Source: Myxococcales bacterium
GTDB taxonomy: Bacteria > Myxococcota > Bradymonadia > UBA7976 > UBA1532
Direction: 5' to 3'
NCBI GenBank assembly: GCA_020633515.1
Contig: JACKDM010000043.1
Coordinates: 1 to 42,136, forward strand
DNA length: 42,136 nucleotides
The translations under genes were made by a program, and so were the position numbers. Each line of letters starts with the position of its first letter. Within the stretch, counting starts at the first letter, position 1. Shown here one piece after another: positions 1 to 8,585 of this stretch. Below the pieces are notes generated by a model. It saw only the letters and a program-made list of their open reading frames with translations, did not search any database and was not told the origin of the DNA.

Positions 1-379
1 AGAGCACCGCGTGCCCGGCGACGGTGGTGCCGGGGTCGAAGCGGTGGCCGCGCCCGAGCGCGGTGAGCCGGCCGGCGGGGAAGCGGAACGCGAAGTAGCG
101 CCGCAGCGCGTCGAGCGGGAGCCGGCAGCGGCACTCGATCCAGTCGGTGCGGGCGAAGACCGGGGTGCAGCCGATCGGGATGACGACGCCCCACGCGGCC
201 TCGTCGCTCGCGAGCGCGATCCCCGAGCGCCGCGGCGGGGGCGCGACCGGGGCGGCGTCGAGCATCGGGGCGTCGAGCGCGGCGTCTTCGACCGCCGCGT
301 CGACCGGCGCGGCCGGCCGCTCGCCGCAGCCGATGAGCAGCACGAGCACGAGGGCCCGCGACACTCCAAGCCAGCTCAT
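1..379 (-). CDS. Putative lipoprotein, partial (3' end outside window)
   Basis: The reading frame starts at the ATG at 379 and runs off the left edge, so about 126 codons are visible. The N-terminus MSWLGVSRALVLVLLIGCGE is a lipoprotein signal with lipobox LIGC, so the product is expected to be lipidated and membrane anchored. A low-complexity Asp/Ala/Pro linker (about residues 25-50) follows. Then comes a folded segment with several cysteines (GC, CRC) and a stretch resembling RRYFAFRFPAGRLTALGRG. The ATG overlaps the TGA of pilY1 (ATGA), so it is the last visible cistron of the minor-pilin operon and is probably translationally coupled to it. I do not recognise the family. A role in pilus assembly or tip attachment is inferred only from position. 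Confidence 0.75.
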   Translation of the reverse strand, partial: MSWLGVSRALVLVLLIGCGERPAAPVDAAVEDAALDAPMLDAAPVAPPPRRSGIALASDEAAWGVVIPIGCTPVFARTDWIECRCRLPLDALRRYFAFRFPAGRLTALGRGHRFDPGTTVAGHAVL

Positions 380-3300
380 CGCGCGAACGTGCTCCCCCAG
401 TAGAGCACGCGCCACCCGCTGAACGGGCCCGAGGCGCCGCCGCCGAAGCCGCGGGGGTTGCCGTTGGCGTCGAGGCCGTTGAGGTTCATCGCGAGCTGCG
501 CGCCGTCGTTCTCGAACAAGGTCTCGTCGAGCTCGCCGGGCACGAGCTGGCCCTCGGGCATCTCGGCGCGCATCCCGCCGCTGTCGATGCCGTCGTCGGC
601 GTTGCTCGCGCCGTCGGCGAGGTTGAGCATGATCTGCGCGGTCGCGGCGCCGTCGTCGCCGCAGCTCGGCACCGTCGCGACCGTCACGCCATAGGCGACG
701 CGGCCGGTCGGCATGCGGATCGCGAGCGCGCCCGAGACGGTGCCCTGGGCGGTCAGGAGCGTCGGCAACGCCGCGAGCACGTCGAGGTCGCGGCCGTCGC
801 CGGTGCGGTACGGGTCCTCGGCCGTGCGGTACGAGTGCACGCCGTACATGCGCCCGAGCGCGTCGGCGCACGCGCCGCCGCCCGCTTCGACGGTCGTGAA
901 GTAGGTGACCGCGTCGAAGGTCAGCGGCGCGCCGGTCAGGTATTCCTCGGCCCGCAGCGGCATCACCCAGTTCGTCGTCGTGCCGAAGTCGAGCGCGTCG
1001 TCGCCGAGCGTGATCTGCTCGGTGAAGCTGACGACGTGCGCCGGCGGGAACGCCCCCTGACGGCGATCGGCCGGGCGCGGATCGGCGCCGGTGCCGAAGA
1101 CCACCACCAGCCGGCCATCGGGCCGCACCGTCAGGCTCGGTCGGTCGATCACCGGCCGCCCCACCGTGTAGCCCCGCGCGTCCGCGGCCTGCGCCGGCGG
1201 CCACACCACCCGCATCTCCCAGTCGGCCGGATCGGTCGCGCGCAGATCCATCCGCCACAGCCGCCCCTTGCGGTCGCCGATGAACGCCCGCGTCGCCGGC
1301 TGGATCCCGCCCGCCGGGTAGCCCACCGGCGCCCCGATCATCGGCGCGTCCATCGCGACCGGACCCTCGACCCCGCTCTGCGGCGTGAAGCGCCGGATCA
1401 CCTCGCCGCTCACCGCGTCGAGCACCAGCACGCAGCGCCCCTGCGTCCGCTCGGGCACGTCGCCGCCGCCGGGGGTCGCGTCCTCGCCGCAGCCGACGAT
1501 CACCGCGCCGCGCACCCGCGTGTCGGTGCGCACGTGCGTCAGCAGCGGCCGCGAGACCGCCAGCCCGAGCTGCTGCTCGTCGCGGGTCGGCGCCCCGAAG
1601 GCGTCGAGGCCGGTGACGCCGTCGCTGTTGATCACGTCCCACGCCCGCAGGTCGTCCCCGTCGATCCGCCCGAACGGATCGGGGAGCCGCAGCAGCGAGG
1701 TCGCCTCGGAGATGTCGATCCCGAAGAGGTTGGCCCCGCCGCTGCCGAGGCCGCCGACGATCATCGAGTGGAACTCGAGCGCGCCGTCGTCGGCGGGGCA
1801 GTCCGCCTGCCCGTCGCCGACGCTGCGGCAGCGCACCACCTCGCCCACCGCCAGCGGCCCGTCGGCGTTGAGCGCGCCGTCACCCGGCGCGTCGGCGCCC
1901 GCCTCGAGGTCGCCGAACGAGAGCCGCGGCACGAAGGTGAAGACCTCGCGCCCGTCGGCGAGCCGGAAGACGTGGATCTGCCCGTCGCGCGCGCCCGCCG
2001 CGATCAACGTCGGCCGCAGCCGCCGCTCGCTGAGGTAGCGCTGCCACGCCGGGTTCTCCGCGACGAGCGCCGGCGGCGGGAAGGCGACGAGGTCGCCGTC
2101 GTAGATCTCACCGAGCTGCCGCGCCGCCCGCACGTCCTCGCCGTCGGGGCCCTCGCTGACGCCCTCGCCGCCGAAGAAGCCGTCGAGCACGTCGACGGCG
2201 TCCTCGAGGTCGCCGTCGTCGCCGTCCTCGCCGAGCGGCGCGTCGAAGAGGTCGCGCAGCGCCTCGTCGTCGATCACGTTGCCCGGGTTGATGTTGCCGT
2301 TCTGGTCGAAGAGCGCGCCGTCGCCGCCCACCACCTGCACCACGCCGCCGTCGGCCGGGTTGGCCCCGACCGCGTTTCGCCCCGACTGCGCGGCGAGCAC
2401 GTCGTCGAAGTCGACCGGCTCGGCGCTCTGCGCGAACGCCGAGCCGCCGTTGCCGGTCGCCTCGCAGGCATAGCGGCGCGCCTGGATCCGCCCGTAGCGA
2501 TCGGCCGCCTCGCCGTCGTCGACCTCGGTGAACGACGCGAGCCGCACCTGCCGCACGTCGCCGAGCGACTCGTCGAGCTCGACGTCGCCCGCGCCCGGCG
2601 TCACCACCAGCGGCCGCGTCCGCGCCCGCAGCCCCGCGAGCACCTGATTGCCGATCCGGGTGAACGCCGCCGAGAGCGACTCCCGGTCGTTGGCGAGGAA
2701 GAAGTAGCCCGTCTCGTCGGCCCGCCCCGCCTCGATCGCCGCCGCCCGCGCGATCGAGCGCGCCTTCTGCTCGTCGGCGCCCGCGCCGAAGCCGATGACA
2801 TACAGCGGCACCCCCCGCGCCGCGAGCTGCGCGGCGTAGGTCTCGCTGCTCTCGTAGGGATAGCCATCCGCCTCGCACGCCAGCTCGCAGGCGTCCGGAT
2901 CGGCGCGCTCCTGGTCCTCGTAGTACTGCGACGAGCCCCCGTCGGTCACGAGCACCGCCACCCGCCGCCGGCAGTCGAACGCCTCGTCGCGGGTCCCGGG
3001 GGCGCCGTTCTCCTGCTCGGTGTAATACAGCGCGAGGTCGTGCAGCAGCGGCGCGAGCGGGCTCGGACCCGAAGGCACGACCGCGCGGAGCTGATCCATC
3101 ACATAGGCGTTGTGCCGCCGCACCGAGTCGGCGTCTTCACCCACCACCGTCTCGGGGTGACGCACCCCGTCGTTGATGACACCGCGCGAGCCGGGGATGA
3201 GATCACCCGGCACCGGCTGGAGGCCCTGCGGGGTCGGCGGCCGCGCGCCGAGGTTGGGCGAGCCGACGCCCGGCGCGAGGATCTGACCCTGCGCCGCGAC

Positions 3301-3891
3301 CGCGCCCGCGACCGCCATCGCCGCGTGCTCGCCGCCGTACGAGCCCGCCGGGCGCGGGTCGTGGTCGAATGTCATCAACCCGAACTTGATGCGCGCCTCG
3401 TTCTGATGGATCAAGCCATCGCGGCGGATGGCCGCGTCGGGATCGACCGAGACCGGCACCGCCGGATCACCGTCGGCCGCGCAGGGCTTCCACGCGAGGC
3501 ACGAGCGCCCGATGAGGCGATCACAGCAGAGCTGGCGGGTGTTGTTGGCGCTCTGGTCGGCGGCGAGCGCCGCGGCGACGTAGCCATTGGGGGCGGCCGG
3601 CTCGACGCGGCACGCCGACTGCGTCGACGGGCTGGGCGTGCCGGCGAGCGCCTGCTTGATGAGGTTCATCCGCGTCAGCACGCCCGCGTTGCCTTCGGGC
3701 GGCGCGACCTGGTTGTTGGCCACGCAGCCGCCGAGCGCGGCGCCCGTCGCCGATGACTGCATCGAGCCCGAGGTGTCGAGCAGCAGCATCACCTCGGGCT
3801 TGACCCCGCTGCCATCGTCCTGCGCCGCCGCCGGTGTCATCGCCAGCGCGCCCGCCAGCGCCGCCGCGGCCGTCAACGCCTGTCTGCTCAT
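376..3891 (-). CDS. pilY1: PilY1-like type IV pilus tip adhesin/assembly protein
   Basis: 1171 residues, in the size range of PilY1/PilC proteins. A signal peptide (MSRQALTAAAALAGALAMTP, cut after AAA) is followed by a von Willebrand A domain with an intact MIDAS start, DTSGS at residues 39-43. The C-terminal half has PilY1 beta-propeller signatures: GARDGQIHVFRLADGREVF, then GGLGSGGANLFGIDIS, then AFIGDRKGRLWRMDL. The family sits at the pilus tip, primes pilin assembly and mediates adhesion and surface sensing. The start at 3891 has GGAGG 6 nt upstream; an in-frame ATG at 3915, 10 nt after the pilX stop with a GAGGGGGG upstream, is an alternative. It is the fifth gene of a minor-pilin operon and its stop overlaps the next start. 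Confidence 0.9.
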   Translation of the reverse strand: MSRQALTAAAALAGALAMTPAAAQDDGSGVKPEVMLLLDTSGSMQSSATGAALGGCVANNQVAPPEGNAGVLTRMNLIKQALAGTPSPSTQSACRVEPAAPNGYVAAALAADQSANNTRQLCCDRLIGRSCLAWKPCAADGDPAVPVSVDPDAAIRRDGLIHQNEARIKFGLMTFDHDPRPAGSYGGEHAAMAVAGAVAAQGQILAPGVGSPNLGARPPTPQGLQPVPGDLIPGSRGVINDGVRHPETVVGEDADSVRRHNAYVMDQLRAVVPSGPSPLAPLLHDLALYYTEQENGAPGTRDEAFDCRRRVAVLVTDGGSSQYYEDQERADPDACELACEADGYPYESSETYAAQLAARGVPLYVIGFGAGADEQKARSIARAAAIEAGRADETGYFFLANDRESLSAAFTRIGNQVLAGLRARTRPLVVTPGAGDVELDESLGDVRQVRLASFTEVDDGEAADRYGRIQARRYACEATGNGGSAFAQSAEPVDFDDVLAAQSGRNAVGANPADGGVVQVVGGDGALFDQNGNINPGNVIDDEALRDLFDAPLGEDGDDGDLEDAVDVLDGFFGGEGVSEGPDGEDVRAARQLGEIYDGDLVAFPPPALVAENPAWQRYLSERRLRPTLIAAGARDGQIHVFRLADGREVFTFVPRLSFGDLEAGADAPGDGALNADGPLAVGEVVRCRSVGDGQADCPADDGALEFHSMIVGGLGSGGANLFGIDISEATSLLRLPDPFGRIDGDDLRAWDVINSDGVTGLDAFGAPTRDEQQLGLAVSRPLLTHVRTDTRVRGAVIVGCGEDATPGGGDVPERTQGRCVLVLDAVSGEVIRRFTPQSGVEGPVAMDAPMIGAPVGYPAGGIQPATRAFIGDRKGRLWRMDLRATDPADWEMRVVWPPAQAADARGYTVGRPVIDRPSLTVRPDGRLVVVFGTGADPRPADRRQGAFPPAHVVSFTEQITLGDDALDFGTTTNWVMPLRAEEYLTGAPLTFDAVTYFTTVEAGGGACADALGRMYGVHSYRTAEDPYRTGDGRDLDVLAALPTLLTAQGTVSGALAIRMPTGRVAYGVTVATVPSCGDDGAATAQIMLNLADGASNADDGIDSGGMRAEMPEGQLVPGELDETLFENDGAQLAMNLNGLDANGNPRGFGGGASGPFSGWRVLYWGSTFAR

Positions 3892-3925
3892 CACCTGCCT
3901 CCGTCGGCTGCTCATCACACCCCCC

Positions 3926-4651
3926 TCACCGCACCAGCGCCTGCGATTGACACACGCCCGCGCCCGGCTGGGTGACGATGACACCGGCCCGCAGCGTGTA
4001 CTCGGCGGAGCGCACGTCGTCGCGCGCCTCTTCGAAGTCTTCGTCGCCGATCGCGGCCGTCGCGATCGAGCCGCGCGCGGTCAGGTGCATCAGGCACTCA
4101 CCGTCGTCACTGCCGTCGTTGCCCGAGCCCACCTCGTTCCCGGGCCGGTTCTTACCGAGGAACTTCATGCCTTCGACCCGCACCTCGAAGCTCGTCACCA
4201 GCCCGCCCACCGCGCCGATCGCGCCGAGCGGATCGGCGCCGCTCAGCAGCTCGCGCACCGGCAGCTCGCGCTGGAAGACCGGCCCGCCCACCGGCTCGCC
4301 GTCGTCGTCGAGGCGCATCAGCCGGGCCCGCCCCCGGTCGTCGACCAGGATCGCGACCGAGCCATCACCGAGCGTCGCGTTCTGCCACTGTGTCAGCAGC
4401 TCGCGCGTCGCCCCGTGCGCCTCGACCTTCAGCGCCGCGATCACCGCCGACAGACCGACCTCGGCCACGGCGCGCGCCTGCTTGTTGAGCCGCAGGTTGC
4501 CCGAGCCGGCGATGTTCTGCGTCGCGGTGCGCATCGCGAGCAGACCGAGCCCGAGCATCGCGAACAGGATCAGGATCGCGAGCACGAGCGCCGAGCCGCG
4601 CTCACCGCGGCGGCGCGCGCCCTTGGATGCCATCGATGCCATGCCAGCCAT
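3926..4651 (-). CDS. pilX: PilX-type minor pilin
   Basis: 241 residues. The N-terminus has a basic leader (MAGMASMASKGARRRGERG) followed by a hydrophobic helix SALVLAILILFAMLGLGLL, as in the PilX N-terminal domain. The residue at +1 is Ser and the usual Glu5 of pilins is absent, which is common in PilX-like proteins. The rest (LNKQARAVAEVGLSAVIAAL onward) is the typical amphipathic continuation and a globular domain. It should be processed by the prepilin peptidase and join the PilVWX-PilY1 tip complex. The ATG at 4651 has GGGGAGG 6 nt upstream; the GTG at 4654 is less well placed. The leader is written with the repeated word ATGGCATCG, discussed among the findings. It lies 13 bp downstream of pilW. 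Confidence 0.85.
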   Translation of the reverse strand: MAGMASMASKGARRRGERGSALVLAILILFAMLGLGLLAMRTATQNIAGSGNLRLNKQARAVAEVGLSAVIAALKVEAHGATRELLTQWQNATLGDGSVAILVDDRGRARLMRLDDDGEPVGGPVFQRELPVRELLSGADPLGAIGAVGGLVTSFEVRVEGMKFLGKNRPGNEVGSGNDGSDDGECLMHLTARGSIATAAIGDEDFEEARDDVRSAEYTLRAGVIVTQPGAGVCQSQALVR

Positions 4652-4664
4652 CACCGACCTCCCC

Positions 4665-5783
4665 TCACAGCTCGGGCACGAGGTTGACCGCGTCGACCGT
4701 CGCCGTCGCCGTCGTGACGCGCGCGAGCCCGGTGTCGGGCGTCGGATCGACCTCGAACCAGTTGCGATCGGGCGCCTCCCGGTCGCCCGGCCGCCGCACC
4801 GCCACCGTGAACTCGGGGTCCTCGCGCGGCGTGCGCACCCCGAGGGTCAGCTCGAAGGCGCGCAGGCGGGCGACCTCGGGCGAGTCGGGGATGTCATCGC
4901 GCACCAGCTCGCGCTGACCGGCGACGGCGAAGAGACCCGCCAGCCGCATCTCGACGACCAGATCGGCCATCACCACCGGATCGCCCACGGTCTGGGTGAC
5001 GGCGCAGTTCGTCGGATCGGCCCGGTTGGAGAGCGCCCGACGCAGCAGCCGCGGCGTGCTGCTGGGTGGCTGGACCTCCACCGCGTACTCGACGACCTGG
5101 AGCGGGCTGACGAGGCACTCACCGCCGCACGACGCGAGCGCCGAGCTCGGGTTCTCGCACGGGCTCGCGCCGAGCTGGAGCGTCGTGCCCCCCGCGTTGA
5201 ACGCGACGCCATTGACCCGCACGACGTCCATCGCCGCGGGCGCGCCCGGCAGGCTCACGGCGACCCACGCCCCGTCGAACGCGCTCTCCATGCGCGCCTG
5301 CGACGACGCGAGCGCCCGGCCGACCACCGTCGGCTGCCCCTCGGCCGGCGCGAGCACGATGCGATCGGGCGACACCCGCACCGTGCGCAGCATCGCCGCG
5401 TCGCCCGCGTCGGTCATCAGCCGGATGCGATCCGGCCGGCGCTCGTTGCCATTCGCCGTCAGCACCGCGAGGGTCTCGTTCTCGGTCTGACACACCTGCA
5501 CCGCGATGAGATCACGCTGGACACACATCCGCGCGTCGCTGCCATGGGTCGGCGCGAGCCGCCCGGCGTTGCGCAGGTCGTTCTTGAGATACTCCAGCGC
5601 GAATCGCATGCTCTCCTGCATCTGCACGATCTGCTCTTGGCGGTAGTACTGGGCCGAGTTGGTGATGAACACCAGATACACGACGATCAGCACCACCGCC
5701 GACAAGAGCCCGGCGATGAGGAGCTCGATCATGGTGAAGCCACGGGCGCCGCGACGCGGGCATCGACCGCTGTGAGGAGCCAC
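4665..5783 (-). CDS. pilW: PilW-type minor pilin
   Basis: 372 residues. The prepilin motif GARG/FTMIELLIAGLLSA (cut after Gly15, Glu at +5) is followed by a long hydrophobic helix and YYRQEQIVQMQESMRFALEY, diagnostic of PilW. Downstream regions with paired cysteines are consistent with a disulfide-containing periplasmic domain. The GTG start at 5783 is set by GGGAGG 6 nt upstream and lies 2 nt after the pilV stop. Longer upstream readings overlap pilV and are not real. Minor pilins of this class prime pilus polymerisation and carry PilY1. Confidence 0.88.
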   Translation of the reverse strand: MAPHSGRCPRRGARGFTMIELLIAGLLSAVVLIVVYLVFITNSAQYYRQEQIVQMQESMRFALEYLKNDLRNAGRLAPTHGSDARMCVQRDLIAVQVCQTENETLAVLTANGNERRPDRIRLMTDAGDAAMLRTVRVSPDRIVLAPAEGQPTVVGRALASSQARMESAFDGAWVAVSLPGAPAAMDVVRVNGVAFNAGGTTLQLGASPCENPSSALASCGGECLVSPLQVVEYAVEVQPPSSTPRLLRRALSNRADPTNCAVTQTVGDPVVMADLVVEMRLAGLFAVAGQRELVRDDIPDSPEVARLRAFELTLGVRTPREDPEFTVAVRRPGDREAPDRNWFEVDPTPDTGLARVTTATATVDAVNLVPEL

Positions 5784-5785
5784 CG

Positions 5786-6349
5786 TCAGCCTCCCATCCG
5801 GATGAGGACCGGCAGGGTCACCGTGTAGAACCGCCCCGCCTGCTCTTCGAAGTTCTCGGCGCCGCGGCCGGCACAGACCGCGTCGAGCGCCTCGACCCCG
5901 GTGTTGGCGTTGGGCCACACCACCCGCACCCGCCCGTTGAAGGCGCTGCGATCGTTGGCGCCGGGGTTGTCGAGGCGGTAGTGCACGCAGAATCGCTGGA
6001 GCTGCACGGTCGACTCGTCGGCGGTGAGGCCGTTGTAGTCGACCGGATCCTCGCTGAAGCTGTGCCACTGTCCCGGCGCGCGGGCGAGCGCCGCCGAGCG
6101 GGCGAGGCTGCCCGAGATCATGCCTTCGGCGCGCAGGCGCGAGGCATAACGCTCGGCGAGGTTGATCCCGGTCGCGAGGTCACGCGCGGCGACGTTGCTC
6201 TGGATGGTCGCGACCTGCATCGAGAAGATCGCGGCGAAGCCGAACGCGGTGATCGCGAGCGCGATCAGGATCTCGATCACGGTGAAGCCGGCCGCGCCGC
6301 GGCGCGGGCGCGCACGTCGTGGTGCCATCGAAGTCATCCGCCGAGTCAT
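5786..6349 (-). CDS. pilV: PilV-type minor pilin
   Basis: 187 residues. A 21-residue basic leader ends GAAG and is followed by FTVIEILIALAITAFGFAA (Glu at +5), the class III signal of the prepilin peptidase. The segment LATGINLAERYASRLRAEG matches the PilV helix region. The ATG at 6349 overlaps the stop of the upstream gene by one base (TGATG). A GTG at 6352 is possible but less likely. The protein is expected to be a subunit of the minor pilin tip complex with its pilW and pilX neighbours. Confidence 0.87.
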   Translation of the reverse strand: MTRRMTSMAPRRARPRRGAAGFTVIEILIALAITAFGFAAIFSMQVATIQSNVAARDLATGINLAERYASRLRAEGMISGSLARSAALARAPGQWHSFSEDPVDYNGLTADESTVQLQRFCVHYRLDNPGANDRSAFNGRVRVVWPNANTGVEALDAVCAGRGAENFEEQAGRFYTVTLPVLIRMGG

Positions 6350-7017
6350 CACGGCCCCTCCACCAGGAGCTGCATCTGCGCGCCCTCGCCGAAGATGAAC
6401 CGGACCTCGCGGCCGGGGCCGACGCGCCCCCAGCCGTTGTCGTTCTTCTCGAAGCGCTGCACCTTGAGCGAGAGCCCGTCGCTGACCGGCTCGACGGCGT
6501 CGTCGATGATGCGATACGAGCCACCGTCGGGGCTGATACAGAGCCGGAGGATGTCATTGCGGACCGCGTCGACGAGCTGCCAGGACGCGAGCCCCGCCTC
6601 GGCCTCGACCGGGCCGACGTAGTCATCGACGACGGTGCCACCGAACGGCAGCGTCTCGATCGGGGTGAGCGCGCCGGCGTCCCGCCGCTGCGCGGCGTCG
6701 GTGCAGCTCGCGAAGCGGCTCTCGGAGATCGCCATCCGGCCGCCCGGCTCGCGGGCGAGGAACACGCTGAACTCGACGACGTGGGCGCGGTTGTTGCGCC
6801 GCGCCTGGTCGATGACCCGGTTGTAGGTGCGCGTCAGCCGGGTCGCCGCGCCGGCGTCGTCGTTGTAGCCGAGGAAGGTCTTCATCGACGGGTAGGCCAC
6901 CAGCGTGATCAGCGCCACGATGGTGATGACGAGCAGCAGCTCGGAGAGGGTGAACCCCGGCGAGCGGCGGCGGTGGCGGCGGGCGGCGGCCCGGCGATCC
7001 ACGCTTCGGTCTGGCAT
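6349..7017 (-). CDS. fimT: FimT/GspH-type minor (pseudo)pilin
   Basis: 222 residues and the first gene of the operon. The leader MPDRSVDRRAAARRHRRRSPG is cut after Gly21. It is followed by FTLSELLLVITIVALITLVA (Glu at +5). The segment FLGYNDDAGAATRLTRTYN and a C-terminal EVRFIFGEGAQMQLLVEGP fit the GspH/FimT fold. FimU/FimT/GspH proteins cap the tip of pili and some FimT proteins bind DNA; I cannot tell whether this one does. GAGAGG lies upstream of the ATG. A sigma-54 promoter match lies 52-66 bp upstream. Confidence 0.85.
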   Translation of the reverse strand: MPDRSVDRRAAARRHRRRSPGFTLSELLLVITIVALITLVAYPSMKTFLGYNDDAGAATRLTRTYNRVIDQARRNNRAHVVEFSVFLAREPGGRMAISESRFASCTDAAQRRDAGALTPIETLPFGGTVVDDYVGPVEAEAGLASWQLVDAVRNDILRLCISPDGGSYRIIDDAVEPVSDGLSLKVQRFEKNDNGWGRVGPGREVRFIFGEGAQMQLLVEGP

Positions 7018-7068
7018 CGGCTGTCCTCTCCCCCGGAGCGGCCCGCGCCGCCCCGGCCCGGTGGGCTC

Positions 7069-7083
7069 GCATCAATCGTGCCA
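7069..7083 (-). promoter_or_regulatory. Candidate sigma-54 (RpoN) promoter for the pilin operon
   Basis: The minus strand reads TGGCACGATTGATGC. It matches the -24 block TGGCACG completely and the -12 block (TTGC) at three of four bases, with GG and GC ten bases apart as required. Initiation would fall near 7057, about 40 nt before the fimT ATG. Sigma-54 control of pilus genes is known for pilA in several bacteria. No enhancer-binding regulator is encoded in the window. Confidence 0.5.
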
Positions 7084-7138
7084 CGGCGCCGAGCGGGCCG
7101 CCATCGCGCCGAGGGGCGGGCGGTCGCCGCCGGGGGCT

Positions 7139-7151
7139 CGCAAAGTTTGCG
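7139..7151. promoter_or_regulatory. Short palindrome, possible operator
   Basis: CGCAAAGTTTGCG is a perfect 6-bp inverted repeat around one base. It lies in the 206-bp gap between the divergent pilin operon and the cytochrome operon. It is one of the few A/T-containing patches here. A regulator site is only a guess. Confidence 0.2.
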
Positions 7152-7223
7152 CAGTTCATCACTCGTTGCAGAGCCCCGACGCGGCTACCGGCGGCGGTGA
7201 GCGTGGGTTACGATGCCGGCCGC

Positions 7224-8585
7224 ATGCGCCGCCGCCTCTCCTCCGTCGCCGTCTTCGCCGCGCTGTGCGCGCTCGGCGGCGCGACCGCGGGCCGCGCGCA
7301 GGCGCCGGGCGCGACCGGGCCGCCGACGTGGCGGGTGTACTCCGAGACGTTGATGCTGCTCGACCGCTGGCGGGGCACGCGCGCGGTGGCCGTCGAGCGC
7401 GCCGACGTGCGGCAGCGCTTGCGGCTCGACGCCTGGGCGCTCGCCGCGACCGACGCGGCCGCCGACGCGCCGCGGCTCGACCTCGTCGTCGACCTCGAGC
7501 TCGGCTCGGACCTCGGCCCGCCGCTCGCGGTCGTCGAGGCGATCCCGGATGGGCGGCGGGCGGCGCTCGACCTCTACCGCGCCGAGCTGCGGCTCGTGCT
7601 CGGGGCGCTCGACGCGCGGATCGGGCGGGTGGTGCTCGTCGACGCGCTCGGCTTCGACGCGGTCGACGGCGCGGCGGTCGAGCTGGCGCTGCTGCCTTAT
7701 GTGACGGCGCGGGCGCACGGCGGGCTCGCGGTGCGGCGGGCGTGGTCGACGTTCGGCCCCGAGCTCTACGAGCCCGACGGGACCGCGCTGCGCGACGACG
7801 CGGGCGCGGTCGTCGGCGCGGGGCTGCGCAGCCGCGACCTCGACCGGCTCGACCTCGACGTGACGTGGCGGCGGCACCTCGACGCCGACGACGGGCTGCC
7901 GGTGCGCGACGAGCTCGGCGCCGCCGCGCTCGCGCGGCCGTGGGGGCCGGTCGAGCTGAGCGGGAGCGCGGTCTACGACCTCGTCTTCGCCCGCGCGAGC
8001 GAGCTCGGCGCGGGCGCGGCGGCGCGGGTCGGGGAGGCGGCGCGGGTCGAGGGGGAGTGGCGGCGGGTGCACCCGACGTTCGCGGTCGACTCGATCTGGA
8101 GCTGGTTCCAGACGGCGGCGGCGCACAGCGGGCGGCTGGCGGCGAGCGTGCGGCCGGGCGCGTGGCAGCTCGCGGCCGACGCGGAGCTGCGGCGCTTCGA
8201 CGGCGGCGCCGACGCCTGGATCGGGGGCGGGCGGGTCGATCGGGGCTTCTCGTGGTGGGCGCGGCCGGCGCGGCTGGGGCTCGACGGGCGGGTGGGCACG
8301 GGCTACGGGGGCGCGCGGCGGCACCTGGATCTGTATGGCACGCTGCCGGTGCCGGTGGGCGCGCCGAACGAGCCGGTGGCGCTGCGGTTCCGGTTGGGGG
8401 CGGCGCACTTCGACGTGGCCGATCGCGATGAGTACGACGGCTGGGCGGGCTGGGGGCTGGTGGCGGCGGGGTGGCAGGCGACGCCGAAGATGCGGCTCGA
8501 TGGCACGGTGGAGGCGCACGGTCACCGGGCGGAGGCCTTCCGGTTGCGGGCGCTGTTGCGGCTGGTGGTGGAGGATCTGTGGTGA
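7224..8585 (+). CDS. Putative outer-membrane beta-barrel protein
   Basis: 453 residues. A signal peptide (MRRRLSSVAVFAALCALGG, cut near GRAQA) precedes a body made almost entirely of alternating polar/apolar stretches, for example VELSGSAVYDLVFARA, QLAADAELRRFDG and RFRLGAAHFDVADRDEY. The C-terminus ends in Trp (RLVVEDLW), an aromatic end typical of outer-membrane barrels. I see no named family. The ATG at 7224 is chosen because it starts directly at the signal peptide; no strong ribosome site is visible. The stop overlaps the start of the 13-haem cytochrome gene (GTGA). A barrel plus a multihaem cytochrome is the arrangement of porin-cytochrome conduits, so it may hold the cytochrome in the outer membrane; this is inference. 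Confidence 0.65.
   Translation: MRRRLSSVAVFAALCALGGATAGRAQAPGATGPPTWRVYSETLMLLDRWRGTRAVAVERADVRQRLRLDAWALAATDAAADAPRLDLVVDLELGSDLGPPLAVVEAIPDGRRAALDLYRAELRLVLGALDARIGRVVLVDALGFDAVDGAAVELALLPYVTARAHGGLAVRRAWSTFGPELYEPDGTALRDDAGAVVGAGLRSRDLDRLDLDVTWRRHLDADDGLPVRDELGAAALARPWGPVELSGSAVYDLVFARASELGAGAAARVGEAARVEGEWRRVHPTFAVDSIWSWFQTAAAHSGRLAASVRPGAWQLAADAELRRFDGGADAWIGGGRVDRGFSWWARPARLGLDGRVGTGYGGARRHLDLYGTLPVPVGAPNEPVALRFRLGAAHFDVADRDEYDGWAGWGLVAAGWQATPKMRLDGTVEAHGHRAEAFRLRALLRLVVEDLW

Noticed and set aside
835..3756. A 973-codon open frame opposite pilY1
   Set aside because: Its composition is Arg/Ala/Pro/Val-rich with no domain; it is the antisense shadow of a GC-rich gene.
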